This document shows, one piece after another, positions 55,798 through 64,000 of a DNA stretch of 64,000 nt. Made by a program: the position numbers and the translations under genes. The stretch comes from Vibrio tarriae. GTDB taxonomy: Bacteria; Pseudomonadota; Gammaproteobacteria; Enterobacterales; Vibrionaceae. The DNA lies in contig NZ_CP022353.1 in the NCBI RefSeq assembly GCF_002216685.1, positions 1,302,001 to 1,366,000 of the forward strand, written 5' to 3'. Positions within the stretch are counted from its first letter, which is position 1; each line of letters begins with the position of its first letter. Under the pieces are notes generated by a model. That model searched no databases. It saw only the letters and a list, made by a program, of their open reading frames with translations, and was not told where the DNA came from.

Positions 55798-57698
55798 TGG
55801 AGAGGCCAATTCATTCCGCCAAATACAGTGTAGGCATCGACCTTGGTACAACCCACTGCGTACTCGCTTATCAAGATGTGCTGAGCGAAGAGAGCCGTGT
55901 TGAAGTGATGTCGATTGCGCAAATGACAGCGCCGGGCACAGTAGAAAACCTCAACCAGCTCGGTTCATTCGTTTATCAGCCCCATGAACATGAAATGGCT
56001 GCCGCTTCACGCCGTTTACCTTGGAGCAGTGAGCCGACTGCCTTGGTCGGTGCAATTGCGCGCAATTTGGGCTCAAAAACCCCGATTCGTTTAGTCGCAA
56101 GCGCGAAATCATGGTTATGCCATGCCGGCGTTAATCGCCGCGAAGCCTTTTTACCTTCGGGCAGCCCTGAAGATGTCAGCAAAATTTCCCCTCTGCGTGC
56201 CACTGAACTTTATTTAGAGCACTTGCAAGCCGCATGGGATCACGCCCATCCTGATGCCCCATTAGCTGAGCAAGATGTCACCATTACCGTTCCTGCTTCG
56301 TTTGATCCTGCCGCCCGTGATTTAACCGCAGAAGCGGCGCGCAATGTCGGTTTACAGCAATTCACGTTGCTAGAAGAACCACAAGCGGCACTCTACAGCT
56401 GGATTGATAACCGCCACGAACAGTGGCGCAGTGAAGTGAGTGTTGGCGATGTGGTGTTAGTGATCGATATCGGCGGCGGTACCACTGACCTTTCACTGGT
56501 CGAAGTGACCGAAGAAGAAGGCAACCTCGCCCTCAAGCGCATTGCCGTTGGCGAACATATTCTGCTCGGTGGCGATAACATGGATCTCGCCCTCGCCTAT
56601 CGTCTGAAAATGAAGTTGACGCAGGAAGGTAAAGAGCTGCAAATGTGGCAAGTGCAAGCCATGACACACGCATGCCGTGATGCCAAAGAAGCACTCCTCA
56701 GCCAACCGGATTTGGCCGCAGTGCCGATTGTGGTGCCAAGCCGTGGTTCTAAACTGCTCGGCGCAACATTGAAAACCGAACTGACTCGTGAAGAAGTGCA
56801 GCAAACGCTGGTCGATGGTTTCTTCCCTGCAGTTTCTATCAACGAACATCCACAGCAAAAGATGCGCGGTGCTTTGACTCAGATGAGCTTGCCCTACGCG
56901 CAAGATGCCGGCATTACTCGCCACATCGCAGCATTTTTAAGTAAGCAAGCGAATGCTCAAGGTCAGAACCACGCAGAAAGCATGCCTTTCGCGATGGCAG
57001 GAATTCCGGGCATAGCCGCTCCACAAGCCGATTTCATTAAGCCAAGTGCCATTTTGCTTAACGGCGGTGTGCTGAAATCCACTTTGCTTGCCGATCGTTT
57101 ACTCGACACCATCAATGCTTGGTTAACTCAGGCCAATGCGGCTCCTGCCAAACTCCTTGCCGGAGTGGATTTGGATCTGGCAGTAGCACGCGGTGCGGCT
57201 TACTACGGCGTTGTGCGCCAAGGCCAAGGGGTACGCATCCGTGGTGGTATAGCTTCGGCTTACTATGTCGGGATTGAAAGTGCGATGCCTGCCATTCCGG
57301 GCATGTCGCCGCCGATGGAAGCGCTCTGTGTTGCTCCATTTGGTATGGAAGAAGGCTCAAGCGCGCAAGTCGCGGATCGTCAGTTTGGCCTAGTGATTGG
57401 TGAGCCTGTGCATTTCCAATTCTATGGTTCCACCGTACGCCGGGATGATGTCGCAGGAACTCACCTTGTCGATTGGGCCAATGATGAGCTCGACGACCTG
57501 CCGACCATTCAGATCACCTTGCCGGTTTCTGAAGGTCGCCGTGCGGGTGAAGTGGTTCCTGTTACGCTGGCATCAAGAGTGACAGAGCTCGGTACGCTCT
57601 ATCTCGAAGCGATCGCCGCCGATAATGGTCAGAAATGGCATGTGGAATTTGATGTGCGTGACAACCCACAAGACGAGCCTGCACCACAGCAACATTAG
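55797..57698 (+). CDS. divergent Hsp70-like ATPase A
   Basis: The 633-residue protein has an Hsp70/actin nucleotide-binding domain: phosphate 1 SVGIDLGTTHCVLAYQ, SAKSWLCHAGVNR, VTITVPASFDPAARDLTAEAA, phosphate 2 VIDIGGGTTDLSLVEV, and adenosine motif ILLNGGVLKSTLL. The C-terminal half (about 480-633) is a short beta domain (PFGMEEGSSAQVADRQFGLVIGEPV split in text) without a normal DnaK lid. ATG 55797 overlaps the DUF2760 stop, with GGAGG upstream. It is a paralogue of the next gene. Confidence 0.9.
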   Translation: MERPIHSAKYSVGIDLGTTHCVLAYQDVLSEESRVEVMSIAQMTAPGTVENLNQLGSFVYQPHEHEMAAASRRLPWSSEPTALVGAIARNLGSKTPIRLVASAKSWLCHAGVNRREAFLPSGSPEDVSKISPLRATELYLEHLQAAWDHAHPDAPLAEQDVTITVPASFDPAARDLTAEAARNVGLQQFTLLEEPQAALYSWIDNRHEQWRSEVSVGDVVLVIDIGGGTTDLSLVEVTEEEGNLALKRIAVGEHILLGGDNMDLALAYRLKMKLTQEGKELQMWQVQAMTHACRDAKEALLSQPDLAAVPIVVPSRGSKLLGATLKTELTREEVQQTLVDGFFPAVSINEHPQQKMRGALTQMSLPYAQDAGITRHIAAFLSKQANAQGQNHAESMPFAMAGIPGIAAPQADFIKPSAILLNGGVLKSTLLADRLLDTINAWLTQANAAPAKLLAGVDLDLAVARGAAYYGVVRQGQGVRIRGGIASAYYVGIESAMPAIPGMSPPMEALCVAPFGMEEGSSAQVADRQFGLVIGEPVHFQFYGSTVRRDDVAGTHLVDWANDELDDLPTIQITLPVSEGRRAGEVVPVTLASRVTELGTLYLEAIAADNGQKWHVEFDVRDNPQDEPAPQQH

Positions 57699-57757
57699 AA
57701 AGACTACAGCGGCATCCTTCGGGGTGCCGCTCATCCTTTATGAATACGAGGTATCGC

Positions 57758-60577
57758 ATGTCATCACCACGTTTTCTGGTTGGCATTGATTTGGGCACGA
57801 CCAATACGGTGGTCGCTTTTTGTGAACTCAACGATGCTCTAGAACAAGCGCCTATCGAGATTTTTCCTATCGATCAATTGGTTGGTCCAGGTGAAGTAAT
57901 TCGCCGTCCGCTTCTTCCTTCTTTCCGCTACCACCCTTCACACGGGCAATTCACCGATTCTGATTTAACCCTGCCTTGGGAATCACAGCTGGTGAATGGC
58001 GATCTGCCGCAAGTGATTATTGGCGAATGGGCACGCGAGTTGGGCGCAAAAGTCGAAGGCCGGCAAGTCTCCAGTGCCAAAAGCTGGCTGTCACACCCTA
58101 ATGTCGATCGTACTCAGCCGATTTTGCCTTGGGCAGGTGCCAGCGATGTTGAAAAAGTATCACCTATTGTCGCCAGCGCCAGCTACCTCAACCATATTCG
58201 CCAAGCGTGGAATCATCGCCATCCTTTAAACCCGTTAGAACAACAAGAAGTGGTTGTCACCGTTCCTGCTTCATTTGATGAAGGTGCGCGTAAACTGACT
58301 CTTGAAGCCGCTCAGCTGGCCGGATTACCGAAAATCATGCTGCTCGAAGAGCCGCAAGCGGTATGTTATGACTGGCATCATCGCCACCACACCCAAGCCA
58401 ACGCGATCCTGCATGCTTCCCCTCTAATTCTGGTGTGTGATGTCGGTGGGGGTACCACGGATTTAAGCCTGATTGCGGCACAATTTGATGAACAAGAAAC
58501 GCTGCAACTCAACCGGATTGGCGTGGGCGATCATCTTATGCTGGGTGGCGACAACATTGACCTTGCCTTGGCTCACGTAGCCGAAAGCCGTTTCCATCAA
58601 AATAAAAAACTCAGCGCTGCGGGTTTATCCAAGCTCATCCAACAAACTCGCCAAGCCAAAGAGAGTCTGCTTTCGGCAAATGCACCTGAACAGATGAAAA
58701 TCACCTTGTTGGGCAGTGGCTCGAAGTTACTGGGTGGAACCCAAAGTGTGGCGTTACATCGTGATGAAGTACACCGCATTGCACTTGACGGATTTTTCCC
58801 ACTGTCAGAACAAGACGTGCTGCCAGAGAAACGCCGTAGTGCAGTTGTGGAGTTTGGCTTGCCTTATGCGGCCGATCCTGCCGTCAGCAAGCACATTGCA
58901 GAATTTCTCAGCCATCACCAAGGGGTTGAACAAGATTCGTTAGCTACTGAAAAAAATAACTCAGCATTACCGACGGGTTTGCTGCTCAATGGTGGTGTGT
59001 TTAACAGTGAATTGATTACTCAACGGCTCATCACGCTGCTGAGCAACTGGTTAGGACGCCCTATTACTTTGCTCGATAACCCTCATCCAGACTGGTCTGT
59101 CGCTTTGGGCGCAGTGGCTTATGCTAAAGCAAGACGCGGTGCTCAGCTTAAAATTGGTGGTGGCGCAGCGCGCTCTTATTTCCTTCATCTACAAGAAAAA
59201 AATAAACTCGGCAAAGCCTTATGTTTGCTCGCCAAAGGCAGTGAAGAAGGACAAGAAATTCGTTTAACCAGCCGCCGCTTTGCCCTCACGGTGGGTGAGC
59301 CTGTTCGTTTTAATCTGCTAACTTCAACTCACGATCACATCGTTCCCGAACAGAAGGTACAAAATGGTGCACTACTGCCTATCGATCCCGATAAGTTTCA
59401 GCCCCTGCCGCCTTATATTGTTACTTTACCCGCTCTGGATGAAACTCTACTCGCCGCTAACCAAAAGCAGCGCGTAGAAGTGCAATTGGCCTGCCAATTG
59501 ACCGAAGTCGGTACTCTGCAAATGGTGTGTGTGAACCCAGAGGATGAAAATCAGCGTTGGCAAGTAGAGTTTGAAATTCGCCAGAACTTGTCGAATCAAG
59601 ACGGATTGAGTGAGAACTCGTCGATTTCTCCCAAGTTGCAGGAAGCCAAAGCGCTGATCAGCAAAATCTACAGCGCCAACAAAACCAATGCCGATCAGCA
59701 AGCCATCAAAACACTAACCAAAGAGTTAGAAAGACGCTTAGGGAAACGGGAGGAGTGGGATTTCGCGACTCTGCGTAGCCTATTTGACAGCCTAGCGCTT
59801 GGTCGCAAGCGCCGTCGCCGTTCAGAACAGCATGAAAAAAATTGGCTGCGACTGGCGGGTTTCAGCTTGCGACCCGGTTTTGGCGATGCCACCGACAGCT
59901 GGCGGATTGAACAAATTTGGGCGCTTTACCAACAAGGCATTCAGTTTGCTAACACTCAAGGTTGGACGGATTGGTGGGTATTCTGGCGTCGAGTTGCCGG
60001 TGGTTTAAATCAAGAACAGCAAGAAACCTTGCTGGCAGATATTGCTAAATATCTGCACCCCAGCGCCATGCGTACTCCTGCCTCATGCAAAGAAGCGCAA
60101 GAGAAAGGCTATGAAGCCATGGTACGATTAGCCGCTTCGTTAGAGCATTTACAGGTGGAAGATAAAACACTGCTCGCCACTTGGTTTTTGAATAAAGCAC
60201 TGAACCACAATCAATATCAACAAGCGCATTGGTGGGCATTAGGACGATTGGCCGCTCGCACGCCATTTTATGGCAGCCTGCACGCCACACTTTCGAAAGA
60301 ACAAATCCAACAATGGCTACCTAAGCTCTTAGAGCAAGATTGGTCAAAAGAACCCATGTGTGCTTTCGCCACCGTGATGATGTGTCGCAAAACGGGCGAT
60401 CGCAGCCGAGATATTGCTGAAGACTGGCGTACGCAGGTGTTGGATAAGCTCAAACAGAGCCGCGTGGCCGATTCATGGATTAATTTGGTCAGCGAAGTGG
60501 TCGAACTGGATGAAGCGGAAACCCAACGCGCGTTTGGGGAAAGCTTACCCAGCGGGTTGATTTTGCTGGCTCACTGA
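57758..60577 (+). CDS. divergent Hsp70-like ATPase B with C-terminal extension
   Basis: The 939-residue protein has the same N-terminal architecture as the preceding ATPase (VGIDLGTTNTVVAF, SAKSWLSHPNVDR, VVVTVPASFDEGARKLTLEAA, LVCDVGGGTTDLSLIAA, LLLNGGVFNSELI). After a short beta domain (about to 600) it carries about 330 extra residues, mostly helical and Trp-rich (RRSEQHEKNWLRLAGFSLRP, WTDWWVFWRRVAGG), matching the DUF3731 type found at the end of some Hsp70s. ATG 57758 has GAGG 6 nt upstream; ATG 57740 is less likely. It starts 59 nt after ATPase A. Confidence 0.9.
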   Translation: MSSPRFLVGIDLGTTNTVVAFCELNDALEQAPIEIFPIDQLVGPGEVIRRPLLPSFRYHPSHGQFTDSDLTLPWESQLVNGDLPQVIIGEWARELGAKVEGRQVSSAKSWLSHPNVDRTQPILPWAGASDVEKVSPIVASASYLNHIRQAWNHRHPLNPLEQQEVVVTVPASFDEGARKLTLEAAQLAGLPKIMLLEEPQAVCYDWHHRHHTQANAILHASPLILVCDVGGGTTDLSLIAAQFDEQETLQLNRIGVGDHLMLGGDNIDLALAHVAESRFHQNKKLSAAGLSKLIQQTRQAKESLLSANAPEQMKITLLGSGSKLLGGTQSVALHRDEVHRIALDGFFPLSEQDVLPEKRRSAVVEFGLPYAADPAVSKHIAEFLSHHQGVEQDSLATEKNNSALPTGLLLNGGVFNSELITQRLITLLSNWLGRPITLLDNPHPDWSVALGAVAYAKARRGAQLKIGGGAARSYFLHLQEKNKLGKALCLLAKGSEEGQEIRLTSRRFALTVGEPVRFNLLTSTHDHIVPEQKVQNGALLPIDPDKFQPLPPYIVTLPALDETLLAANQKQRVEVQLACQLTEVGTLQMVCVNPEDENQRWQVEFEIRQNLSNQDGLSENSSISPKLQEAKALISKIYSANKTNADQQAIKTLTKELERRLGKREEWDFATLRSLFDSLALGRKRRRRSEQHEKNWLRLAGFSLRPGFGDATDSWRIEQIWALYQQGIQFANTQGWTDWWVFWRRVAGGLNQEQQETLLADIAKYLHPSAMRTPASCKEAQEKGYEAMVRLAASLEHLQVEDKTLLATWFLNKALNHNQYQQAHWWALGRLAARTPFYGSLHATLSKEQIQQWLPKLLEQDWSKEPMCAFATVMMCRKTGDRSRDIAEDWRTQVLDKLKQSRVADSWINLVSEVVELDEAETQRAFGESLPSGLILLAH

Positions 60578-60604
60578 GCCAGAGGGACAACAATCATAGA
60601 CCTA

Positions 60605-60668
60605 AACAACTTGAAGTTGCAGGTAGGCGTCCAGCGCTGCTGCAGCTTCAAGCAAGAAGGTATTGAGG
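60605..60668. repeat. Vibrio intergenic palindromic repeat (copy 1)
   Basis: TTGAAGTTGCAG (60611-60622) pairs with CTGCAGCTTCAA (60640-60651) with one G-T pair around a GC-rich loop. The left and right flanks (AACAACTTGAAG, TTCAAGCAAGAAGGTAT) resemble a repeat family scattered between Vibrio genes with TATACCC and GGGTATA ends. Identification is from memory. Confidence 0.45.
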
Positions 60669-60672
60669 TATA

Positions 60673-60703
60673 GGAGCCGTTAATCTCAATAGTCATCGGC
60701 TCC
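60673..60703. terminator. hairpin after the Hsp70 operon
   Basis: GGAGCCG and CGGCTCC form a 7-bp stem with a 17-nt loop, between the convergent Hsp70 operon and the GGDEF gene. There is no good T run on either side, so termination is likely weak. Confidence 0.3.
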
Positions 60704-60723
60704 CATCCTATAAACAATCTGAG

Positions 60724-61881
60724 TTAACTCGCGCTTACGTCTTGCAGCATAATTCGGTTTCGTCCTTGTTGCTTCGCTTGGTATAGCGCTTTATCCGCTT
60801 GGCGTAATACTTCGCCATATTCATGTGAACTTTCGAAAATCACCGCGCCGATACTGACCGATACCTTGAGCTGCTGCTGTTCAACATTAAAACCTAATGA
60901 AATAACATCACGAACCGAATCAAGGGCTTGTGATACTCGAACTAGGTCATTTTCAAGGGCAAAGACCGCAAACTCTTCACCACCATATCGAGCGACCAAG
61001 CATTCCGTTAAGGCCAATGACTCTAAATGGCGAACCACATACGTGATCACCGAATCACCAATATCATGTCCATAGGAATCGTTGATCTGTTTGAAATGGT
61101 CAATATCAACTAAAGCCAACATGTACGTCTGCTTAGATTGCTTCAATTTGTGCTGTACTTGCTCTTTAAAATAACGACGATTAAAAGCGCCCGTCAGTTC
61201 ATCGTGAATAGAACGTAAGCGATGCCATTCAATTTCTTCAAATAAAAACAGCGTCAACATGGTGCCTAATGTAATAAAGGAGAAGAGGCTTTGTACCACG
61301 ATCGCCGAAGCTCGAAACACACTCATCAAGGGTAACGTTTGAAAAGCAACAAACGGGACATAGAGCAATACCATCATGAGAGCTAATACCGTGGCTAACA
61401 AAGTTTGTTCTGGTCGGTTACGTTGACCATTTTTTGCAGCAATCAAAGCGGCAGCCAGATAGATTAATGAAAAACTTACCGATGCAATCAGAGTCCGCAA
61501 TCCCATAGACTCTGGATCTATTTTATATAAGGCGTATTGCAGAAAGGTAAATAGCAGTGAGTGTCCTAATGCTATGAGATATAAGCTCACTTTTATCGGC
61601 TTTTGATACCAACGCAACACAGCAAATAACATGCAGTAACAACCGAGTTGATACAGTAAGTTATTCGTAAAAATAGCAAATCCCATGGGTAGGATAAAAC
61701 GTAAGGAGGAGGCGGTGTAACCTAGTCCACTGGCCAAAAACAGCAGGACAAACCAAGTCGCGGTATCCAACTTATGCTCAGAAAGTTTACTTCTCAGCAT
61801 ATAAAGGAACAGTGCCGCAATTGCACTGAAAGCTATATTATTGATTGTATTTGCAATTTCCAAGAAAGAAATATCCATCAT
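60724..61881 (-). CDS. membrane diguanylate cyclase
   Basis: The 385-residue protein has about seven transmembrane helices (about 10-215) forming a 7TM-like sensor without a clear periplasmic domain, followed by a GGDEF domain. The active site is VARYGGEEFAVF, an active GGEEF form. The RxxD inhibitory site is absent (TECL). Substrate-binding Asn/Asp are in IDHFKQINDSYGHDIGD. Signal is unknown. Confidence 0.9.
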   Translation of the reverse strand: MMDISFLEIANTINNIAFSAIAALFLYMLRSKLSEHKLDTATWFVLLFLASGLGYTASSLRFILPMGFAIFTNNLLYQLGCYCMLFAVLRWYQKPIKVSLYLIALGHSLLFTFLQYALYKIDPESMGLRTLIASVSFSLIYLAAALIAAKNGQRNRPEQTLLATVLALMMVLLYVPFVAFQTLPLMSVFRASAIVVQSLFSFITLGTMLTLFLFEEIEWHRLRSIHDELTGAFNRRYFKEQVQHKLKQSKQTYMLALVDIDHFKQINDSYGHDIGDSVITYVVRHLESLALTECLVARYGGEEFAVFALENDLVRVSQALDSVRDVISLGFNVEQQQLKVSVSIGAVIFESSHEYGEVLRQADKALYQAKQQGRNRIMLQDVSAS

Positions 61882-62165
61882 GCTTGGTTATCCTGAATGC
61901 ACAAAAAATTCAACTTAAACAACATTTTGGCGCCCTTCTCCCGAAATAACTACTAAAATATAAATTATCTAACAACTTAAGCTCGCATTAACGACCTGAA
62001 CGGGTGTAGAATTCGCCTCCCAAACAAAACTATAGTCTTATTAAAGACATTAGACTCGCGTCGTTGGTTAGTAACTGCTGTGACAGTTAGCTCTTTTGCT
62101 TAATTTCGGTTTTCGTGCATGGGCTTCATATACAGAAAATCGAGGTATCAATAAAACATAGACGC

Positions 62166-62248
62166 TATACCCAGATAACCTAACGTTGCCGATAAGCGAG
62201 ATAGTTTGAGATGTCTCACTCATCAGCAACCGATATAGGCCGGGTATA
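62166..62248. repeat. imperfect palindromic intergenic repeat (copy 2, diverged)
   Basis: TATACCC (62166-62172) and GGGTATA (62242-62248) bound an 83-bp element with an inner pair GTTGC (62185-62189) and GCAAC (62226-62230). End sequences resemble the repeat at 60605. It lies in the 391-bp gap 61882-62272, just before the next gene, and may fold in its leader. No other element is clear in that gap. Confidence 0.45.
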
Positions 62249-62272
62249 CAAGCTCAGGTTGCAAATAAGCCA

Positions 62273-62953
62273 ATGGAACAAGATAAATTTACACATATTT
62301 TTCGTTTGCCAGGTTCAATCCAAGTGCGTATTGCCAAATGGCAGCAAACATTTCGAGGTAAGTCTGATTTAGTGCTCCATCAAGCATTGGTGGCTCGCAA
62401 TCATCAATATCAGCAAACCGACTTTTTACCTAAAGGTTGGTGCGTCAATTTATTCGATCCTGATGACATTTCGATTACTCACCACGGTGACTATATTCAA
62501 ACCGCAATGCGCACTATGGTCGATAGAAAGGTTTCCTATAAGCGTATTTATCTGTCTCGTTTACCTTTGGAGCAGGCAGAAGCAGAATTGCGTCAATTCA
62601 AAATAGTGTGGATTAAAAAACATAACGCGGTTGCTCAGCGCTTTAATCAAATCCAAAAAACTGCATTTCTGATTTATGCTCAAGAAGAAATTGAGACACT
62701 CTACCCTGCAATTCCTGAACAAGGTTTTGATCGTGAGTTATGGAATCGCCTAGTTAAACAAGAGTTTGGCCCAGCCGAGCATTACGAAGACCCCTATTTT
62801 GTCGTAGAAAATGTCACGGCAAAAAAAGCCGTCGAGCAGAAAAAATCACAGCATAAGCCCGAAAAATTTGCCTATCATCGTAAAACGAATCCAAATAAGC
62901 CATTTCACGCTAAGCACGCAGCGCCAAAAAACGCTCGCTACTCATCATCATGA
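62273..62953 (+). CDS. basic cytosolic protein of unknown function
   Basis: The 226-residue protein has no signal or membrane segment. The middle contains conserved-looking segments (GWCVNLFDPDDISITHHGDYIQTA split here, RIYLSRLPLEQAEAELRQFKIVWIKKHNAVAQRF). The C-terminal 45 residues are Lys/His-rich and look disordered, as in nucleic-acid-binding tails. No family is recognised. It is monocistronic, with a good terminator at 62961. Confidence 0.75.
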   Translation: MEQDKFTHIFRLPGSIQVRIAKWQQTFRGKSDLVLHQALVARNHQYQQTDFLPKGWCVNLFDPDDISITHHGDYIQTAMRTMVDRKVSYKRIYLSRLPLEQAEAELRQFKIVWIKKHNAVAQRFNQIQKTAFLIYAQEEIETLYPAIPEQGFDRELWNRLVKQEFGPAEHYEDPYFVVENVTAKKAVEQKKSQHKPEKFAYHRKTNPNKPFHAKHAAPKNARYSSS

Positions 62954-62960
62954 CAAAACC

Positions 62961-62998
62961 GCAGCAACGGGTCTATGATCCCGTTGCTGCTGCCGTTT
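62961..62998 (+). terminator. intrinsic terminator
   Basis: 11-bp stem GCAGCAACGGG / CCCGTTGCTGC with 8-nt loop, then TGCCGTTTTTT. Confidence 0.85.
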
Positions 62999-63003
62999 TT
63001 TCA

Positions 63004-64000
63004 TCAGCTCACTAAACTGGTTTGATCGTGCTTATCTTGATGGGCGCAATACACAGTATTGCCAGATTGATGTTTCGCGGTGTACATCGCCTCATCAGCA
63101 ATACGCAATAACTCTGGGAGTTGTGTGGCTTGTTCTGGGTATAAGGCGACGCCAATACTCACCCCAATGTCTAAGCTGTCTTGATTAAATTGGAGCGGTT
63201 TCTGTAGCTTATCTAACATCTGATAAGCCTTATTAATAACGCCACTGTGATCCTGCAGAAGATCTAGGCACACCACAAATTCATCGCCACCTAAACGTCC
63301 ACAAAAATCGGATTCTCGTATTGAGCCTTTGAGCCGTCGAGCGATTTCTTGTAAAACAAGATCTCCCACTTCGTGTCCTTTGGTGTCATTGATTTCTTTA
63401 AATTTATCTAAGTCAAAAAACAGCAATGCCAACTTCATGTTTGAGCGCTTCGCTTTAATTAACGCGTGGCTAAGCTGCTGTTTAAACGCACGGCGATTCA
63501 AAATGCCTGTCAATGAATCTCTTTCTGATAAGAAGCGTAACTCTGCTTTTTGGCGCTCTAACTTGGCAGTTTTTCTCGCTACTTCGGCTTGTAACTCATC
63601 TTTGGTGACTGTTGTGCTTTGCAGTGAAGCCTTCATTTGATTGAAAAACTGAGTTAATTGAACAAATTCTTGTTCATTGTTTTGGTTGGCAATTCGACTG
63701 GTGAAATCCCCTTTCGCCATTTGCTCAATCCCTTCTTGGAGAGTTTTACAGCCATGCCGGAAACGACGTAACACCACTAACGCGATGCCACAGACAACCG
63801 AAGAAAAAATCAGTAAGTGCGCCATGGTGGTTAACAATACGTAACGTTGATTATTGGTACTCTCTTCCATGATTTGACGCTGAAAATAGACCAGCTCCTC
63901 ATTCATGTTTTGCACCAAAATATTGTACCGAGAATGAAGTAACTCATAAGTCCCTATACCATCAACCAACTTGGTAATACCTGACTCCTCAGCCATATAG
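63004..64000 (-). CDS. HAMP-GGDEF diguanylate cyclase (N-terminus beyond window)
   Basis: At least 330 residues are visible and the frame stays open to the window edge, so the start lies outside. Visible parts are the end of a helical sensor, a transmembrane helix (about 50-72 of the visible part; LLTTMAHLLIFSSVVCGIALVVL), HAMP, a coiled coil and a GGDEF domain with RLGGDEFVVC. An intact inhibitory RxxD site (RESD, five residues before GGDEF) predicts product inhibition, unlike the other two cyclases here. Confidence 0.9.
   Translation of the reverse strand, partial: YMAEESGITKLVDGIGTYELLHSRYNILVQNMNEELVYFQRQIMEESTNNQRYVLLTTMAHLLIFSSVVCGIALVVLRRFRHGCKTLQEGIEQMAKGDFTSRIANQNNEQEFVQLTQFFNQMKASLQSTTVTKDELQAEVARKTAKLERQKAELRFLSERDSLTGILNRRAFKQQLSHALIKAKRSNMKLALLFFDLDKFKEINDTKGHEVGDLVLQEIARRLKGSIRESDFCGRLGGDEFVVCLDLLQDHSGVINKAYQMLDKLQKPLQFNQDSLDIGVSIGVALYPEQATQLPELLRIADEAMYTAKHQSGNTVYCAHQDKHDQTSLVS

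Noticed and set aside
1..64000. tRNA genes, rRNA genes, CRISPR arrays, IS elements or integron attC sites
   Set aside because: No cloverleaf, spaced direct-repeat array, transposase or integrase frame was recognised by eye; a dedicated scan could still find short elements.

Overview
The window is a chromosomal segment from a Vibrio of the V. cholerae clade, in the replication-terminus region of chromosome 1. Three things point there. Gene order (hybrid kinase, FIST, ccoNOQP, fnr, uspE, ttcA, potABCD, glycine-riboswitch symporter, T6SS auxiliary cluster 1) follows what I remember of V. cholerae. Hcp, VgrG and the riboswitch are V. cholerae-like. A dif-type XerC/XerD site lies at 711-738. No tRNA, rRNA, IS element or CRISPR array was seen. 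Family names come from motifs and memory, not from database searches.

Layout. 1-870: an open edge, a small secreted TolA-domain-III-like gene and the dif-like site, probably the end of an element that uses host Xer recombinases. 871-4225: hybrid histidine kinase, FIST sensor and a small membrane protein. 4484-11480: cbb3 oxidase (ccoNOQP) and its assembly genes ccoH, ccoI, ccoS and a TauE/SafE-like protein, followed by fnr (with an FNR box), uspE and ttcA. 14535-16795: DUF2987, Bax-like and membrane proteins. 17120-22147: potABC with two potD genes. 22296-25084: coiled-coil and small membrane proteins, then a tandem glycine riboswitch driving a Na+/amino-acid symporter. 25156-25794: LysE-family exporter.

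25882-32218 is a T6SS auxiliary module on the minus strand: hcp, a short vgrG, a DUF4123 adaptor, a Tle1-type phospholipase and a DUF2931 lipoprotein immunity protein, with a sigma-54 promoter candidate ahead of hcp. 32506-38576 holds an M32 carboxypeptidase, a DEAD-box helicase and two chemoreceptors. The large chemotaxis cluster that I recall next to these receptors in V. cholerae is not here. 39098-43725 holds a guanidinium exporter under a guanidine-II riboswitch, an MFS pump with a divergent LysR regulator, a DUF2256 protein and a secreted amidohydrolase with a PurR-like site. 44038-53171 holds lplA, yegD, an outer-membrane barrel, hrpA, two small cytosolic proteins and a DEDDh exonuclease. 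Three diguanylate cyclases sit at 53189-64000.

The best candidate for an undescribed system is 55165-60577: a membrane-anchored DUF2760 protein followed by two paralogous, divergent Hsp70-like ATPases (the second with a long C-terminal extension), with a heat-shock (sigma-32)-type promoter candidate upstream and no DnaJ or GrpE partner. The second candidate is the TolA-III-like secreted protein beside dif, which could act as a decoy for filamentous-phage pIII.
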